Origin: Vibrio fluvialis
GTDB lineage: Bacteria; Pseudomonadota; Gammaproteobacteria; Enterobacterales; Vibrionaceae
NCBI RefSeq assembly: GCF_900460245.1
Contig: NZ_UHIP01000002.1
Span: 930,001-994,000, forward strand
Reading direction: 5' to 3'
DNA length: 64,000 nt
Shown: positions 11,035 to 20,902 of the stretch, piece by piece
Layout: each line of letters opens with the position of its first letter
How positions within the stretch are numbered: position 1 is the first letter of the stretch
Translations under genes and position numbers: made by a program
Notes under the pieces: model-generated
The model's input: only the letters and a program-made list of their open reading frames with translations
The model's database searches: none
What the model was told of the DNA's origin: nothing

Positions 11035-12945
11035 GTGGAACAACAATCCAAATTAGACAGCGTTCGCGCTGATTACAACGTTCATTACTGGAGCCAGGGC
11101 TTCTTCGGCATTGATGATCACGGTGAAGTGTATGTGTCACCGAGAAAAGACGGTGCTCACCCAACGCAACTCAGTTCGATTGTAAAGCAGCTTGAAGCGC
11201 GTAATTTGAATTTGCCTGTGCTTGTACGTTTTCCGCAGATCCTGCACCAACGTGTGCACAACATCTGTGATGCCTTCAACCAGGCGATTGAAGAGTATGA
11301 CTACCCGAACAAATATCTGTTGGTTTACCCAATCAAAGTAAACCAGCAAAAAGAAGTGGTTGACGAAATTCTGGCCAGCCAGGCTGAGTTGGAAACCAAA
11401 CAGCTGGGTCTGGAAGCAGGTAGTAAGCCAGAGCTTCTGGCGGTGCTGGCGATGGCGCAGCAAGCGAGCTCAGTGATCGTATGTAACGGCTACAAAGACC
11501 GCGAATACATGCGCTTGGCACTGATCGGCGAAAAGCTGGGTCACAAAGTCTTTATCGTACTGGAGAAGCTGTCTGAGCTGGATCTGGTTCTGAAAGAAGC
11601 GAAGAGCCTCGGTGTGAAACCGCGTCTGGGCCTGCGTATTCGTCTGGCCTCTCAAGGCGCGGGCAAATGGCAGTCAAGCGGCGGCGAAAAGTCGAAATTC
11701 GGCTTGGCGGCGGCGCAGGTTCTGACGGTGATTGAACGTTTGAAAGCGGAACAACAGCTGGACGCGCTGCAACTGGTGCATTTCCACCTGGGTTCGCAAA
11801 TGGCGAACATTCGCGACGTGCGTAACGGCGTGAACGAAGCAGCACGCTTCTACTGTGAACTGCGCGAACTGGGTGCTCAAATCCAGTATTTCGATGTGGG
11901 CGGTGGTCTGGCGGTCGATTACGACGGCACACGCAGCCAGTCTTCGAACTCGATGAACTATGGCCTGCTGGAATACGCCCGCAACATCGTGAACACCGTG
12001 GGCGACATGTGTAACCTGTACAGTCAGCCAATGCCGACCATTATTTCTGAATCTGGCCGTTCGCTGACTGCGCACCACGCCGTGCTGATCACCAACGTGA
12101 TTGGTGCCGAAGCGTACTCGCCAGAAGCGATCGAAGCGCCTGCGGAAGATGCACCACTGCTGATGCAGAACATGTGGCGCAGTTGGGAAACTCTGCGTGA
12201 AGGTACCGATGCGCGCGCGTTGATTGAGATTTACAACGATACACAAAGCGATCTGTCTGAAGCGCACAGTCTGTTTGCCACTGGCGTGATTAACCTTCAG
12301 CACCGTGCGTGGGTCGAGCAGCTATCACTGCGTATTTACCACGAACTGCGTTTGAAAATGAGCAATAAGAACCGCTTCCACCGTCCGATTCTGGACGAGT
12401 TGCAGGATCGTCTGGCAGACAAGTTCTTCGTGAACTTCTCGCTGTTCCAGTCGCTGCCGGATGCGTGGGGTATCGATCAGGTGTTCCCGGTGCTGCCATT
12501 GTCTGGTCTGGAAAAGGTGGAAGACCGCCGTGCAGTCATGCTGGATATTACTTGTGACTCAGACGGCGCTGTTGAGCAGTACGTTGAAGGTCAGGGTATT
12601 GAAACCACGCTGCCAGTACCAGCTTGGACAAACGATCAACCATACCTGATGGGTTTCTTCCTTGTCGGCGCATATCAGGAGATTCTGGGCGACATGCACA
12701 ACCTGTTTGGCGATACGCACAGCGTCGTGGTGAACGTCACAGATAAAGGTGAATCCGATATTACGTTCATTAACGAAGGTGATACGGTCGAAGACATGAT
12801 GCGTTACGTACATATTGATGTGGACGCGATTCGCACCAACTACCGCCAGCTGGTTAGCCAGCGTGTAGCGGCAGAGGAACAAGAGACCGTTCTGGCAGAG
12901 CTGGAACAGGGCTTGAGCGGTTATACCTATCTAGAGGATTTCTAA
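11035..12945 (+). CDS. speA: Biosynthetic arginine decarboxylase SpeA
   Basis: PLP enzyme turning arginine into agmatine, the first step to putrescine, 636 residues (E. coli 658). The PLP lysine lies in [10 protein letters not shown] (about residue 100); [24 protein letters not shown] and [10 protein letters not shown] line the cofactor site; ITCDSDGAV (Cys near residue 507) supplies substrate-site residues from the partner subunit. The start is GTG at 11035. A run of ATG ATG begins five bases earlier in another frame, giving an eight-codon reading frame that overlaps the start. Only one base separates coupling to speB: the stop is directly followed by the speB ATG. Confidence 0.95.
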   Translation: MEQQSKLDSVRADYNVHYWSQGFFGIDDHGEVYVSPRKDGAHPTQLSSIVKQLEARNLNLPVLVRFPQILHQRVHNICDAFNQAIEEYDYPNKYLLVYPIKVNQQKEVVDEILASQAELETKQLGLEAGSKPELLAVLAMAQQASSVIVCNGYKDREYMRLALIGEKLGHKVFIVLEKLSELDLVLKEAKSLGVKPRLGLRIRLASQGAGKWQSSGGEKSKFGLAAAQVLTVIERLKAEQQLDALQLVHFHLGSQMANIRDVRNGVNEAARFYCELRELGAQIQYFDVGGGLAVDYDGTRSQSSNSMNYGLLEYARNIVNTVGDMCNLYSQPMPTIISESGRSLTAHHAVLITNVIGAEAYSPEAIEAPAEDAPLLMQNMWRSWETLREGTDARALIEIYNDTQSDLSEAHSLFATGVINLQHRAWVEQLSLRIYHELRLKMSNKNRFHRPILDELQDRLADKFFVNFSLFQSLPDAWGIDQVFPVLPLSGLEKVEDRRAVMLDITCDSDGAVEQYVEGQGIETTLPVPAWTNDQPYLMGFFLVGAYQEILGDMHNLFGDTHSVVVNVTDKGESDITFINEGDTVEDMMRYVHIDVDAIRTNYRQLVSQRVAAEEQETVLAELEQGLSGYTYLEDF

Positions 12946-13872
12946 ATGAATGATTTGTTTACTAAAACTGATTATTCACTGTATTCAAATGCGATGACGT
13001 TTGTGCGTCGTCCTTACGAACGCAACCCGATTGACACTGACGCCGATGTGGTGGTGCTGGGTGTGCCACTCGATATGGCGACATCAGGCCGTCCTGGTGC
13101 GCGTATGGGCCCGGACGCGATTCGTCGCGCGTCGGTGAACCTGGCGTGGGAAGGAAAAAAATTCCCTTGGGATTTTAACCTGTTCAAACGTATCAACGTG
13201 GTTGATGCGGGTGATTTGGTGTTTGACTGTGGTGACGCAGAAGATTTCACTTACCGTCTGGAAGCAGCGACGAATGAAATTCTGAAAAGCGGTAAAACCA
13301 TGCTGGCTCTGGGCGGAGACCATTTCATCACTCTGCCAATCCTGCGTGCTTACGCGAAGCATCACGGTGAAATGGCGCTGATTCATTTTGACGCGCACAC
13401 GGACACTTACGCGAACGGCAGTGCGTACGACCACGGCACCATGTTCTACCATGCGCCGAAAGAAGGCCTGATTTCACCAAAACACTCGGTGCAAGTCGGC
13501 ATTCGTACCGAGTACAAGCAGGAAGGTCATGGCTTTAACGTGATCAACGCGATGCAGGCGAACGACATGTCAGTGGACGAAATCGTTGGTCAAATCAAAC
13601 ACATCGTGGGTGACAAGCCAGTCTATCTGACATTCGATATCGACTGTCTGGATCCTGCATTTGCCCCCGGTACAGGTACGCCAGTGTGTGGCGGTCTGAC
13701 TTCAGACAAAATCCTGAAGATCATCCGTGGCCTGAAAGGCATCAACATGGTGGGTATGGATGTGGTAGAAGTCTCACCGCCGTACGACCAGAGCGATCTG
13801 ACGTCACTGGCTGGCGCGACCATCGCACTGGAACTGTTGTATGTTTGGGCATCGAACAAAGCCGCCGAATAA
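12946..13872 (+). CDS. speB: Agmatinase SpeB
   Basis: Mn2+-dependent ureohydrolase that splits agmatine into putrescine and urea, 308 residues, normal length. Binuclear metal ligands are visible in [21 protein letters not shown] and [18 protein letters not shown]. The ATG follows the speA stop with no gap; AGAGGA inside the speA end serves as ribosome site. With SpeA it forms the arginine route to putrescine, which in vibrios feeds norspermidine and biofilm control elsewhere in the genome. Confidence 0.97.
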   Translation: MNDLFTKTDYSLYSNAMTFVRRPYERNPIDTDADVVVLGVPLDMATSGRPGARMGPDAIRRASVNLAWEGKKFPWDFNLFKRINVVDAGDLVFDCGDAEDFTYRLEAATNEILKSGKTMLALGGDHFITLPILRAYAKHHGEMALIHFDAHTDTYANGSAYDHGTMFYHAPKEGLISPKHSVQVGIRTEYKQEGHGFNVINAMQANDMSVDEIVGQIKHIVGDKPVYLTFDIDCLDPAFAPGTGTPVCGGLTSDKILKIIRGLKGINMVGMDVVEVSPPYDQSDLTSLAGATIALELLYVWASNKAAE

Positions 13873-13890
13873 ATACAACCTGAATATGAA

Positions 13891-13917
13891 AACCGAGGCC
13901 ATCGCCTCGGTTTTTTT
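13891..13917. terminator. Bidirectional terminator between speB and lrp-type gene
   Basis: AACCGAGGC / GCCTCGGTT stem with a four-base loop and seven T on the plus strand; the minus strand also gives a T-rich tail, so it can serve both convergent genes. Confidence 0.9.
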
Positions 13918-13945
13918 ATGTCTGTTTATTTCTCACTGACAAGAT

Positions 13946-14413
13946 TTAGCTAAGCGGCACGTATAAGCTTCTCTTTGGCGTATCGAGCACCACATTGGTG
14001 TTGACGCGGCGTATCTGCGGGTAAAGCGCCATGATCTCTTCCATAAAGCCATCGTAGGCTTTGGCGTTGGGTGCAGTGATCACCAGCATCAGGTCGACAC
14101 TGCCCGTGACATAAAACACCTGCTGAATGTGGCTCTGCTGCTCCGCCCAGCGACGAAACTTGCTCAACACCGCATAGTTATCCCGGTCGATTTCCAGCCC
14201 GGCGAGAAAGGTCATGGCGTGCGTCGTTACTGCCGGGTCGACAATCGCCACCTCCGCCTGAATCACGCCCTCTTCACGCAGTCGTTTGATGCGTCGCTGC
14301 ACCGCAGACGGCGACAACCCGACCTGCTCAGCAATCAGGTCGCTGGCAAGACGACAGTTACGCTGCATCAGCTCAAGAATTTTGTGGTCAAAGGCATCCA
14401 GGGTCGGGGTCAT
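13946..14413 (-). CDS. Lrp/AsnC-family transcriptional regulator
   Basis: Amino-acid-responsive DNA-binding protein, about 155 residues from the ATG at 14413 (MTPTLDAFDHKIL), chosen because AAGGA lies five bases upstream; a Met two codons earlier overlaps that site. An N-terminal AsnC helix-turn-helix (about residues 8-60, with VGLSPSAVQRRIKRLREEGVI) precedes the RAM ligand and oligomerisation domain (about 68-150, VFYVTGSVDLMLVI). It is divergent from the PLP lyase gene, an arrangement like MdeR-MdeA in pseudomonads, so it probably controls that gene in response to a sulphur amino acid; the target is inferred. Confidence 0.92.
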   Translation of the reverse strand: MTPTLDAFDHKILELMQRNCRLASDLIAEQVGLSPSAVQRRIKRLREEGVIQAEVAIVDPAVTTHAMTFLAGLEIDRDNYAVLSKFRRWAEQQSHIQQVFYVTGSVDLMLVITAPNAKAYDGFMEEIMALYPQIRRVNTNVVLDTPKRSLYVPLS

Positions 14414-14494
14414 ACTCATCCTTGCGCGGCTGAGCCGCAAATCGCGCACTAAAACGCGGGGTTTCTGCATTCTGCTGGCTAGGATAGCCGATTT

Positions 14495-14517
14495 TTGTGA
14501 GTGATTGAAATTCACAA
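14495..14517. promoter_or_regulatory. Candidate operator: TTGTGA-N11-TCACAA inverted repeat
   Basis: Perfect six-base arms at 14495-14500 and 14512-14517 in the 151-base gap between the divergent Lrp-type regulator and PLP lyase. Size and position fit an Lrp/AsnC dimer site; CRP-like half-sites are also possible although the spacing is wrong for CRP. Confidence 0.45.
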
Positions 14518-14533
14518 TAGCTCCAGAGGTAAA

Positions 14534-14546
14534 GTTAAAATTTAAC
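14534..14546. promoter_or_regulatory. Candidate operator: GTTAAAATTTAAC palindrome
   Basis: Perfect 13-base palindrome 18 bases before the PLP lyase start, overlapping where RNA polymerase or the ribosome would load. A second dyad lies about 17 bases upstream. Confidence 0.4.
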
Positions 14547-14564
14547 AAATGGAGTTGCGTAATT

Positions 14565-15794
14565 ATGCACAAAGATGAGGCTCAAGTTTCCTGCTTCCAA
14601 TCCTGCTCGCCACAGACGCAGGCTGTTCATGCGATGATTGCGGCAGACCCGTCTACCGCCGCGATTGCGCCCAATATTGTGATGTCGGTGAATCATGTGT
14701 TTGACCCGGCGCAAGGGGCGTTCTCGGCTCAAGGTGTGGGTGATATCACGGAGGCGCCGTATCTCTATGCGGGGTGGACGAATCCCACGGTGCGCCTGCT
14801 GGAGCAGCGTTTGGCGGTGCTGGAGCAGGCGGAAGACGCCATGGCGACGGCGACAGGCATGGCGGCGATGTCGGCGGTTTTCCTGTCCCTGTTACGTGCT
14901 GGCGATCATCTCATCATCAGCGATGTCTGCTACGCAGGCGTGTACGAGTTTGCGACTCAGGTGCTGCCTCTGTATGGCATCGAAGTGTCCGTGGTGAATA
15001 CCTCGTGCACTGATAATGTGCAACGCGCCCTGCGGAAAAGCACAAAACTGGTGCACATTGAAACGCCGTGTAATCCGTTGCTGCGACTCACGGATATTGC
15101 CGCATTGGCGACACTGCTTAAAGCGCACGATGTGTTGCTGTGCGCCGATTCCACCTTCTCAACCCCGGTCATTACCCGACCACTCAGCCTCGGCGCTGAC
15201 ATTGTGGTTCATTCGCTGACTAAGTTCATTAATGGTCATGGTGATGTGCTGGGTGGCTGCGTACTGGGTTCTAAGTTATTGATCCAAAAGATACGGGCGA
15301 TGGCTGGCGTTTACCTTGGGGCTTCGCTGGCCGCGCAAAGTGCTTGGCTCATTATGCGCGGTATGGAAACCCTGTATCCGCGGATGAAAACCTTGTGCGA
15401 ATCGGCGCTTCAAGTAGCGCAGTGGCTGGAAAATCATCCCCGTGTAGCACGGGTTCTTTACCCCGGCTTGACCTCACACCCACAATTTTCTCTGGCTCAG
15501 CAACAAATGGATCTTTTTGGCGGCATTATTGCATTCCAGGTAGATGACATCGATTTGATTGAGCAGCGTTTTGCGCACGAATCGGCCATGTTTTATTACG
15601 CTTTTTCCATTGGTCATCAACGTAGTTTGGCGGTGGTGATGAGAACCGATGATCTTGATGCATCGACTTATCGATTTACTCCGGAGCAAAAAGCACGTTT
15701 CTGTCGTGATGCCGGACAGGGCATCGTCAGGCTGTCAATCGGCCTGGAATCACCGACAGATTTAATCCGGGATCTCGAAGTGGCTCTCAGATAA
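14565..15794 (+). CDS. Cys/Met-metabolism PLP enzyme, methionine gamma-lyase-like
   Basis: Fold-type I PLP enzyme of the cystathionine gamma-synthase/methionine gamma-lyase family, 409 residues from the ATG at 14565 (GGAG eleven bases upstream). The family's YAGWTNPTVRLLEQRLAVLE segment (here WTNPT where many members have YSRxGNPT), ATATGMAAMSAVFLSLLRAGD, and the PLP lysine in HSLTKFINGHGD are all present. The lyase reaction would yield ammonia, methanethiol or H2S, and a 2-oxo acid. An adjacent Lrp-type regulator and downstream amino-acid importer suggest catabolism of an imported sulphur amino acid rather than biosynthesis. Cystathionine or homocysteine as substrate cannot be excluded. Confidence 0.88.
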   Translation: MHKDEAQVSCFQSCSPQTQAVHAMIAADPSTAAIAPNIVMSVNHVFDPAQGAFSAQGVGDITEAPYLYAGWTNPTVRLLEQRLAVLEQAEDAMATATGMAAMSAVFLSLLRAGDHLIISDVCYAGVYEFATQVLPLYGIEVSVVNTSCTDNVQRALRKSTKLVHIETPCNPLLRLTDIAALATLLKAHDVLLCADSTFSTPVITRPLSLGADIVVHSLTKFINGHGDVLGGCVLGSKLLIQKIRAMAGVYLGASLAAQSAWLIMRGMETLYPRMKTLCESALQVAQWLENHPRVARVLYPGLTSHPQFSLAQQQMDLFGGIIAFQVDDIDLIEQRFAHESAMFYYAFSIGHQRSLAVVMRTDDLDASTYRFTPEQKARFCRDAGQGIVRLSIGLESPTDLIRDLEVALR

Positions 15795-15976
15795 TGGTTG
15801 CATATTTATTCTAAAGTATTAGTGATAAATTCGAAAAGTTGTTGAAATGTTGCCATATTGTATCGCATTATCTGTAAGGATCTGATGTCAATCGCGTTTG
15901 CGTGACATGCAGTAATACAACATCGTATTTGTCATTGGACGAACGACAAAATAACAATTCTTACATAAGGGATAAT

Positions 15977-16786
15977 ATGAAAAACTTCATTAAATCTACT
16001 GCAGCCGGGCTGGCCATTGCTTGCTCACTACTTGCTGCCAATCAAGCGATGGCATCTGAGTCTGCGTTAGAAACCGTTCTGAGCACAGGTGAATTAAAAG
16101 TTTGTTTCGATGCGGGCTACATGCCGTTTGAAATGAAGACCAAAGACGGCCGTTACATCGGTTTCGATATCGATCTGGGCAAACACATGGCCCGTTCTAT
16201 GGGCGTGAAATTCACGCCAGTGAACACGGCGTGGGACGGCATCATTCCTGCTATGTTGACAGGCAAATGTGACATCATCATGGGTGGCATGACCGTTACC
16301 GCAGAACGTAACCTGAAAGTAAACTTCGCAACGCCTTACATTGTTATCGGCCAGTCTGTTGTGTTGTCACCAAAACTGGAAGGTAAAGTGAAGAGCTACA
16401 AAGATCTGAACGATCCGAAATTCACTATCGCGACTAAACTTGGCACCACGGGTGTAGAAGCGGCGAAGAAATACGTTCCAAACGCGAAACTTGATCTGTA
16501 CGACACCGAAGTGGACGCGGTACTGCAAGTGGTGAACGGCAAAGCGGATGCTTTCATCTACGACTTCCCATACAACGCGATTTACAGCGCGCAAAACCAA
16601 GGCAAAGTGGTTCACCTGGCTGAACCGTTCACATACGAGCCTCTGGGTTGGGCGATTCGTCAAAACGATCCTAACTTCCTCAACTTCCTGGACAACTACC
16701 TACGCCAAATCAAAGGCGACGGTACTTACGATCGCATCTACGACAAGTGGTTCAAATCAGACAGCTGGCTGAAAGAAGTTCAGTAA
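15977..16786 (+). CDS. Polar amino-acid ABC transporter substrate-binding protein
   Basis: Periplasmic SBP family 3 protein, 269 residues from the ATG at 15977 (AAGG six bases upstream). Signal peptide about residues 1-25 (ending NQAMA). The family pattern FEMKTKDGRYIGFDIDLGKHMARSMG is at about residues 50-75, and IIMGGMTVTAERNLKVNFATPY at about 99-120; the conserved Arg in TAERN would bind the substrate carboxylate. First gene of a binding protein-permease-ATPase operon 182 bases after the PLP lyase. Substrate not determined from sequence; context favours an amino acid used by the lyase. Confidence 0.92.
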   Translation: MKNFIKSTAAGLAIACSLLAANQAMASESALETVLSTGELKVCFDAGYMPFEMKTKDGRYIGFDIDLGKHMARSMGVKFTPVNTAWDGIIPAMLTGKCDIIMGGMTVTAERNLKVNFATPYIVIGQSVVLSPKLEGKVKSYKDLNDPKFTIATKLGTTGVEAAKKYVPNAKLDLYDTEVDAVLQVVNGKADAFIYDFPYNAIYSAQNQGKVVHLAEPFTYEPLGWAIRQNDPNFLNFLDNYLRQIKGDGTYDRIYDKWFKSDSWLKEVQ

Positions 16787-16804
16787 GCTAAGCCATTTAT
16801 CGTC

Positions 16805-16846
16805 AGACAGTGATCTGTCATAACCGGGCAGCCCCGTTGCCCGGTT
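16805..16846 (+). other. Two intercistronic hairpins without T-tract
   Basis: GACAG-TGAT-CTGTC (16805-16818) and AACCGGGCA / TGCCCGGTT (16822-16846) lie between the binding-protein and permease genes. With no T run they probably protect or attenuate mRNA, raising binding-protein output over the membrane parts. Confidence 0.6.
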
Positions 16847-16875
16847 CATTCAAAAGAATAAAGAGAATCTGAGTG

Positions 16876-17820
16876 ATGCAGTCAAAATCCTCAAAATTGG
16901 TCGGACACGCCATTTATGTGCTGATCATGGTGCTGCTGGTGGGAGCGGTTTATTTCTCCGGACGCAGCATCAATTACAACTGGCACTGGGATCGTTTGTG
17001 GCCATACGTCGTTAACACCGAAATGCAGGAAATTCGTGCAATGGGTGACGGCACCGCATCGATCAAAGATGGTCAATTAGTCATTGCACTTGAAGGGCAG
17101 AATTCGCCTCAAGTTATCGAGAATTACACACAACTCATGGTGGGTGAGGGTGACCTGGTATTTCAGGGTGACACCATTGCCAAACTCAATGAATGGAAGT
17201 TCGGGCCGATTGCTCATGGCCTTTGGGTAACCATTGAAATCTCGTTTATTTCTCTGATCTTTGCCGTTCTGCTGGGTCTGGTCTTTGGCCTGATGCGGGT
17301 CGCCAAAAATCAGACCGCAAGGAATCTGGCGTTAACCTACGTTGAATTGATACGTGGCACACCGCTACTGGTGCAAATCTTCATCGTTTACTTCTTTATC
17401 GGTACGGTTCTGGATTTCGATCGCTTTACCGCGGGTGTGGTCGCGTTGTCGGTATTTACTGGCGCGTACGTGGCTGAAATCGTCCGAGCGGGTATTCAGG
17501 CGATTCCGAATGGGCAGATGGAAGCGGCGCGCTCGCTGGGTATGACTTATCCCAAAGCGATGCGTTACGTCATTTTGCCTCAGGCGCTGAAACGCACACT
17601 GCCGCCATTGGCTGGTCAGTTCATCAACCTGATCAAAGACTCGTCACTGGTATCGGTTATCTCGATCACCGATCTGACCAAAGCGGGTCGTGAAGTGGTG
17701 AGTGGCAGTTTTGCTCCGTTTGAAGTGTGGTTTACCGTCGCAGCGCTTTATTTGCTGGTGACCGGTACCCTGTCTTGGGCTATTCAACGTTTAGAGAAGA
17801 GGTTATCGGCCAGTGACTAG
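16876..17820 (+). CDS. Polar amino-acid ABC transporter permease
   Basis: Inner-membrane permease of the HisM/GlnP type, 314 residues from the ATG at 16876 (a GTG one codon earlier is equally possible). One N-terminal membrane helix (about residues 12-30) is followed by a periplasmic insert of roughly 90 residues that is unusual for short GlnP-type permeases, then the five-helix permease core from about residue 118. The EAA loop reads [30 protein letters not shown]. It probably homodimerises, as only one permease gene is present. Its end overlaps the ATPase start by eight bases. Confidence 0.92.
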   Translation: MQSKSSKLVGHAIYVLIMVLLVGAVYFSGRSINYNWHWDRLWPYVVNTEMQEIRAMGDGTASIKDGQLVIALEGQNSPQVIENYTQLMVGEGDLVFQGDTIAKLNEWKFGPIAHGLWVTIEISFISLIFAVLLGLVFGLMRVAKNQTARNLALTYVELIRGTPLLVQIFIVYFFIGTVLDFDRFTAGVVALSVFTGAYVAEIVRAGIQAIPNGQMEAARSLGMTYPKAMRYVILPQALKRTLPPLAGQFINLIKDSSLVSVISITDLTKAGREVVSGSFAPFEVWFTVAALYLLVTGTLSWAIQRLEKRLSASD

Positions 17821-18565
17821 TGAATACAATGGCGTCGATATGGTGTACGCCAACAACGTCGACAAATTTTATCCAAACGGCTGTCATGCGCTGAAATCCG
17901 TCTCAACTACGGTTAAACGTGGCGAGGTGGTGGTGATCATCGGCCCGTCAGGCTCAGGCAAATCTACGTTTTTGCGTACGCTGAACCAGTTGGAAGAGAT
18001 CTCTTCCGGCACCATCATTGTGGATGGTTTCGACATGTACGCCAAAACCACGGACATCAACGTACTGCGCCAGAACGTCGGCATGGTGTTTCAGAGCTTT
18101 AACTTGTTTCCCCACATGACTGCGCTGCAGAACGTGATGCTGGCACCGCTGAAAGTGTCCAAGCGTCCGACAGCCGAAGTGGAAGCGGACGCCAAGCAAC
18201 TGATCAAGCGCGTCGGTCTGGAAGATCGCATGAATAACTTTCCGTCGCACTTGTCGGGTGGTCAGCAGCAACGTGTGGCGATTGCCCGCGCGCTGGCGAT
18301 GAAGCCGGATCTGATGCTGTTTGATGAACCGACATCCGCGCTTGACCCGGAAATGGTGGGTGAAGTACTGGACGTTATCAAAGGACTGGCAAAAGAGGGC
18401 ATGACCATGGTGATCGTGACTCACGAAATGGGCTTTGCCCGTGAAGTGGCGGATAGAGTGCTGTTTATGGAAGACGGTAAGCTATTGGTGGATGACAACC
18501 CGAAAGCGGTCTTCGACAGTCCGGATCATCCACGCTTGCAGCAGTTCCTGGCGAAAGTTTTGTAA
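17813..18565 (+). CDS. Polar amino-acid ABC transporter ATP-binding protein
   Basis: GlnQ/HisP-type ATPase, 250 residues. Walker [10 protein letters not shown] (about residues 43-51), Q-loop [12 protein letters not shown], signature [15 protein letters not shown], Walker [15 protein letters not shown] and switch [10 protein letters not shown] are intact. It starts at a GTG inside the end of the permease gene, so is translationally coupled. It energises import of the ligand delivered by the upstream binding protein; last gene before a strong terminator. Confidence 0.95.
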   Translation: MTSEYNGVDMVYANNVDKFYPNGCHALKSVSTTVKRGEVVVIIGPSGSGKSTFLRTLNQLEEISSGTIIVDGFDMYAKTTDINVLRQNVGMVFQSFNLFPHMTALQNVMLAPLKVSKRPTAEVEADAKQLIKRVGLEDRMNNFPSHLSGGQQQRVAIARALAMKPDLMLFDEPTSALDPEMVGEVLDVIKGLAKEGMTMVIVTHEMGFAREVADRVLFMEDGKLLVDDNPKAVFDSPDHPRLQQFLAKVL

Positions 18566-18588
18566 CGATTTTCTCGTGGATTACTGAC

Positions 18589-18619
18589 AAACCGAGCCTC
18601 GACAAGGCTCGGTTTTTTG
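18589..18619 (+). terminator. Terminator of amino-acid ABC operon
   Basis: AACCGAGCC / AGGCTCGGTT stem followed by six T, 24 bases after the ATPase stop. Confidence 0.9.
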
Positions 18620-18902
18620 TTAAGCAAAGCACAATTTTTGGCTCATTGCGCTGAATTTGTGTCCAGATTGGCTCATGCTTGCTGCTTGCGTTCATGGCCT
18701 TGTTACGATCATTTACACCTCTGTAAGAGTAAGTAAAGATGACGCGTGGCACTGCGCCGCTTCGCTATACTGGCACGCCCAAGTAGCTGAGCGAATTCAA
18801 GCTGTGAGCTGGCCTGAATCGGCATTATGTCGTCAGCCAGACAGGAGCAAAACGCACTACTTGGAGTTTTTGGGTTTACACTCTGATTCTTGGATGCGGG
18901 AT
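18620..18902. other. Intergenic region upstream of dacA
   Basis: Part of the 337-base gap between the ABC ATPase and dacA. A TATACT box near 18765 is the best -10 candidate, but no good -35 accompanies it. I see no gene, repeat or known RNA motif here. Confidence 0.4.
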
Positions 18903-20075
18903 ATGAAAAAAACTGGATTAATTGTCGCGCTGTCCGCGACCTGTATGTCTTTACTTCCTACCATGAGTACCGCGGCGCCGGTCGTTGTTCCCAACCCACC
19001 TCAATTGTCGGCCAAAGGCTATGTGCTGATTGACTACAACACCGGACAGGTATTGGTGGAACACAACGCCAATGAAAAAATGAACCCGGCCAGCCTGACC
19101 AAACTGATGACCTCTTATGTCGCGGGCCAGGAGATGAAACGCGGTAACATCAAACCGACCGATCAAGTCACCATCAGCCAGAAAGCGTGGGCCAAGAATT
19201 TCCCCGATTCATCGAAAATGTTTATTGAGGTTGGCACCAGCGTCAACATGATGGATCTCTATCGCGGTCTGATTGTGCAGTCGGGCAACGACGCGAGTGT
19301 AGCGATTGCCGAACACGTCGCGGGCTCTGAAAATGCGTTTGTCGATTTAATGAATTCCTGGGCGCAGCGTTTAGGGCTGAGCAATACCGCGTTTACCAAC
19401 CCTCATGGATTGGATAGCGACGGCCTTTACACCACGCCTTACGACATCGCGAAGCTGGCGCAAGCGATCATTCGTGATTTGCCGGACATCTATCCTATCT
19501 ACAGCGAAACGTCGTTCACCTACAACGGTATTACTCAGTACAACCGCAATGGCCTACTGCGCGATCGAAGTATGAACGTTGATGGCATGAAAACCGGTTA
19601 TACCAGCGGTGCTGGCTACAGTTTGGTGACGTCTGCAACCAGCGGTAATATGCGCTTGATCTCCGCCGTGATGGGAGCCAACAGCATGAAGAGCCGGGAG
19701 TCGGACAGTAAACAACTGTTGAGTTACGGATTCCGCTTCTTTGATACGGTTGCGCCGCACAAAGCGGGCGAGACCATTGAGACGGCGCGGGTCTGGATGG
19801 GGAATAAAGATGACCTGCCGATTGGGGTCGCACAAACCACCTACCTGACTTTGATGAAAGGCGAACTGCCACAGCTGAGCGGGATGATTGAACTTGACGG
19901 TGAACTCAAAGCACCCATTGAGCAGGGTGACGTGGTCGGTAAAGTGATTTATCAGATTGACCAACGTAAAGTGGGCGAAGCGCCGTTGATTGCGCTGGAA
20001 AGTGTTGATACTGGCAGTTGGTTCAAGCAGGCAATGGATTGGGTGAAGCGTTTGTTCGCCAGCCTGTTTGCATAG
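18903..20075 (+). CDS. dacA: D-alanyl-D-alanine carboxypeptidase (PBP5, DacA type)
   Basis: Low-molecular-weight penicillin-binding protein that trims the terminal D-Ala from peptidoglycan stem peptides, 390 residues. Signal peptide about residues 1-24 (ending MSTAA). Catalytic motifs are in order: SLTK at 64-67 (active Ser64), SGN at 127-129, KTG at 230-232. The C-terminal PBP5 beta domain follows and the last 18 residues (SWFKQAMDWVKRLFASLFA) form the amphipathic helix that anchors it to the outer face of the inner membrane. Start chosen as the ATG giving a proper signal peptide; upstream in-frame codons would bury it. Confidence 0.95.
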   Translation: MKKTGLIVALSATCMSLLPTMSTAAPVVVPNPPQLSAKGYVLIDYNTGQVLVEHNANEKMNPASLTKLMTSYVAGQEMKRGNIKPTDQVTISQKAWAKNFPDSSKMFIEVGTSVNMMDLYRGLIVQSGNDASVAIAEHVAGSENAFVDLMNSWAQRLGLSNTAFTNPHGLDSDGLYTTPYDIAKLAQAIIRDLPDIYPIYSETSFTYNGITQYNRNGLLRDRSMNVDGMKTGYTSGAGYSLVTSATSGNMRLISAVMGANSMKSRESDSKQLLSYGFRFFDTVAPHKAGETIETARVWMGNKDDLPIGVAQTTYLTLMKGELPQLSGMIELDGELKAPIEQGDVVGKVIYQIDQRKVGEAPLIALESVDTGSWFKQAMDWVKRLFASLFA

Positions 20076-20099
20076 CAATCTGAGAGTTAGGTAAAGACT

Positions 20100-20125
20100 G
20101 GCCCGCGTTTTGCGGGCCTTTTTGC
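20100..20125 (+). terminator. Terminator of dacA
   Basis: GGCCCGC-GTTTT-GCGGGCC stem followed by five T, 25 bases after the dacA stop. Confidence 0.9.
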
Positions 20126-20306
20126 TTGCGCAATCGCGTTGTCGACTGACTGTTTCTTCATCAACCTGAGCATGACATTGGTGGCGATCTGGCTTCCATA
20201 ACCATGGACTGTGGGAAATCTTGGACAGAAACTCACTTTCGATTGACATACGGTTTATGGGTTTTTGTCATTTTCATAGCATTAGGTGATGAATTGAGGA
20301 AACACA

Positions 20307-20654
20307 ATGGAATTTGGCCCAGAGGATCGTATTGCTCTGTACGATGTTTGGATGTCCCAAAAAGCAAAAATGCATCTGACGCAGATGGAAATGACCAAAA
20401 GACTGGGGGTCAGTCAGGTCGAGTTTTCAAACATTTTGCGTGGCAACGCACCGCTGACGATGGCGTTTGTTACTAAGTTTTGTCAGCAGCTGCATGTGGA
20501 GCCACATAACGTGCTGCCGACGCTGAAGAATAAGTTCATCTCGGGTGAGCATCTGGTTCACCTGCAAAACCGCGTCACGGTCGATGGTGAAATTCAGCGC
20601 GTCCTGATTGATGGTAATCAGGTCATTATTGAATACACGCATCTGGCACGATGA
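20307..20654 (+). CDS. Small helix-turn-helix (XRE-like) protein
   Basis: Predicted cytoplasmic DNA-binding protein, 115 residues. Residues about 22-75 look like an XRE/Cro-type helix-turn-helix (LTQMEMTKRLGVSQVEFSNILRGNAPLTMAFVTKFCQQL). The C-terminal 40 residues form a short beta-rich segment with no recognised family. The ATG follows TTGAGGAA. A monocistronic gene between two terminators; no operator was recognised in front of it, and partner or target is unknown. Confidence 0.8.
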   Translation: MEFGPEDRIALYDVWMSQKAKMHLTQMEMTKRLGVSQVEFSNILRGNAPLTMAFVTKFCQQLHVEPHNVLPTLKNKFISGEHLVHLQNRVTVDGEIQRVLIDGNQVIIEYTHLAR

Positions 20655-20686
20655 GCAGCGCGTAGGCTTCTGATGTGAAGAACAAA

Positions 20687-20710
20687 ACCGGGATCTGCCC
20701 GGTTTTTTTG
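20687..20710. terminator. Bidirectional terminator after the small HTH gene
   Basis: AACCGGG-ATCTG-CCCGGTT followed by seven T on the plus strand; the minus strand ends TTTTGTT, which could serve the possible gene at 20711-20902. Confidence 0.88.
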
Positions 20711-20902
20711 TCACCGGATGAGTGACGATTTTTTCTTTGTCGTCACGAGTGTGCGTCCTGATTGGTGCTTGTCCGGAAAGAAACGCTGGCGCAAACTAAG
20801 ACCAAACTTAGAATAAAAACAGTCGCCAGCCGTCAGTTTAGTTACGCTCAACCGTCTTACTTTTTGTTGCCGGACTCTTTCCTCAAATTCCTTAGTCATC
20901 AT
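20711..20902 (-). CDS. Possible small hypothetical protein
   Basis: A 63-codon frame, strongly basic (MMTKEFEERVRQQKVRR...), running up to a terminator usable on its strand. No ribosome site is obvious. An upstream 36-codon Arg-rich frame on the same strand ends in TGATG overlapping this start, which would allow coupling. No family recognised; it may be chance reading in the gap ahead of the efflux operon. Confidence 0.25.
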   Translation of the reverse strand: MMTKEFEERVRQQKVRRLSVTKLTAGDCFYSKFGLSLRQRFFPDKHQSGRTLVTTKKKSSLIR

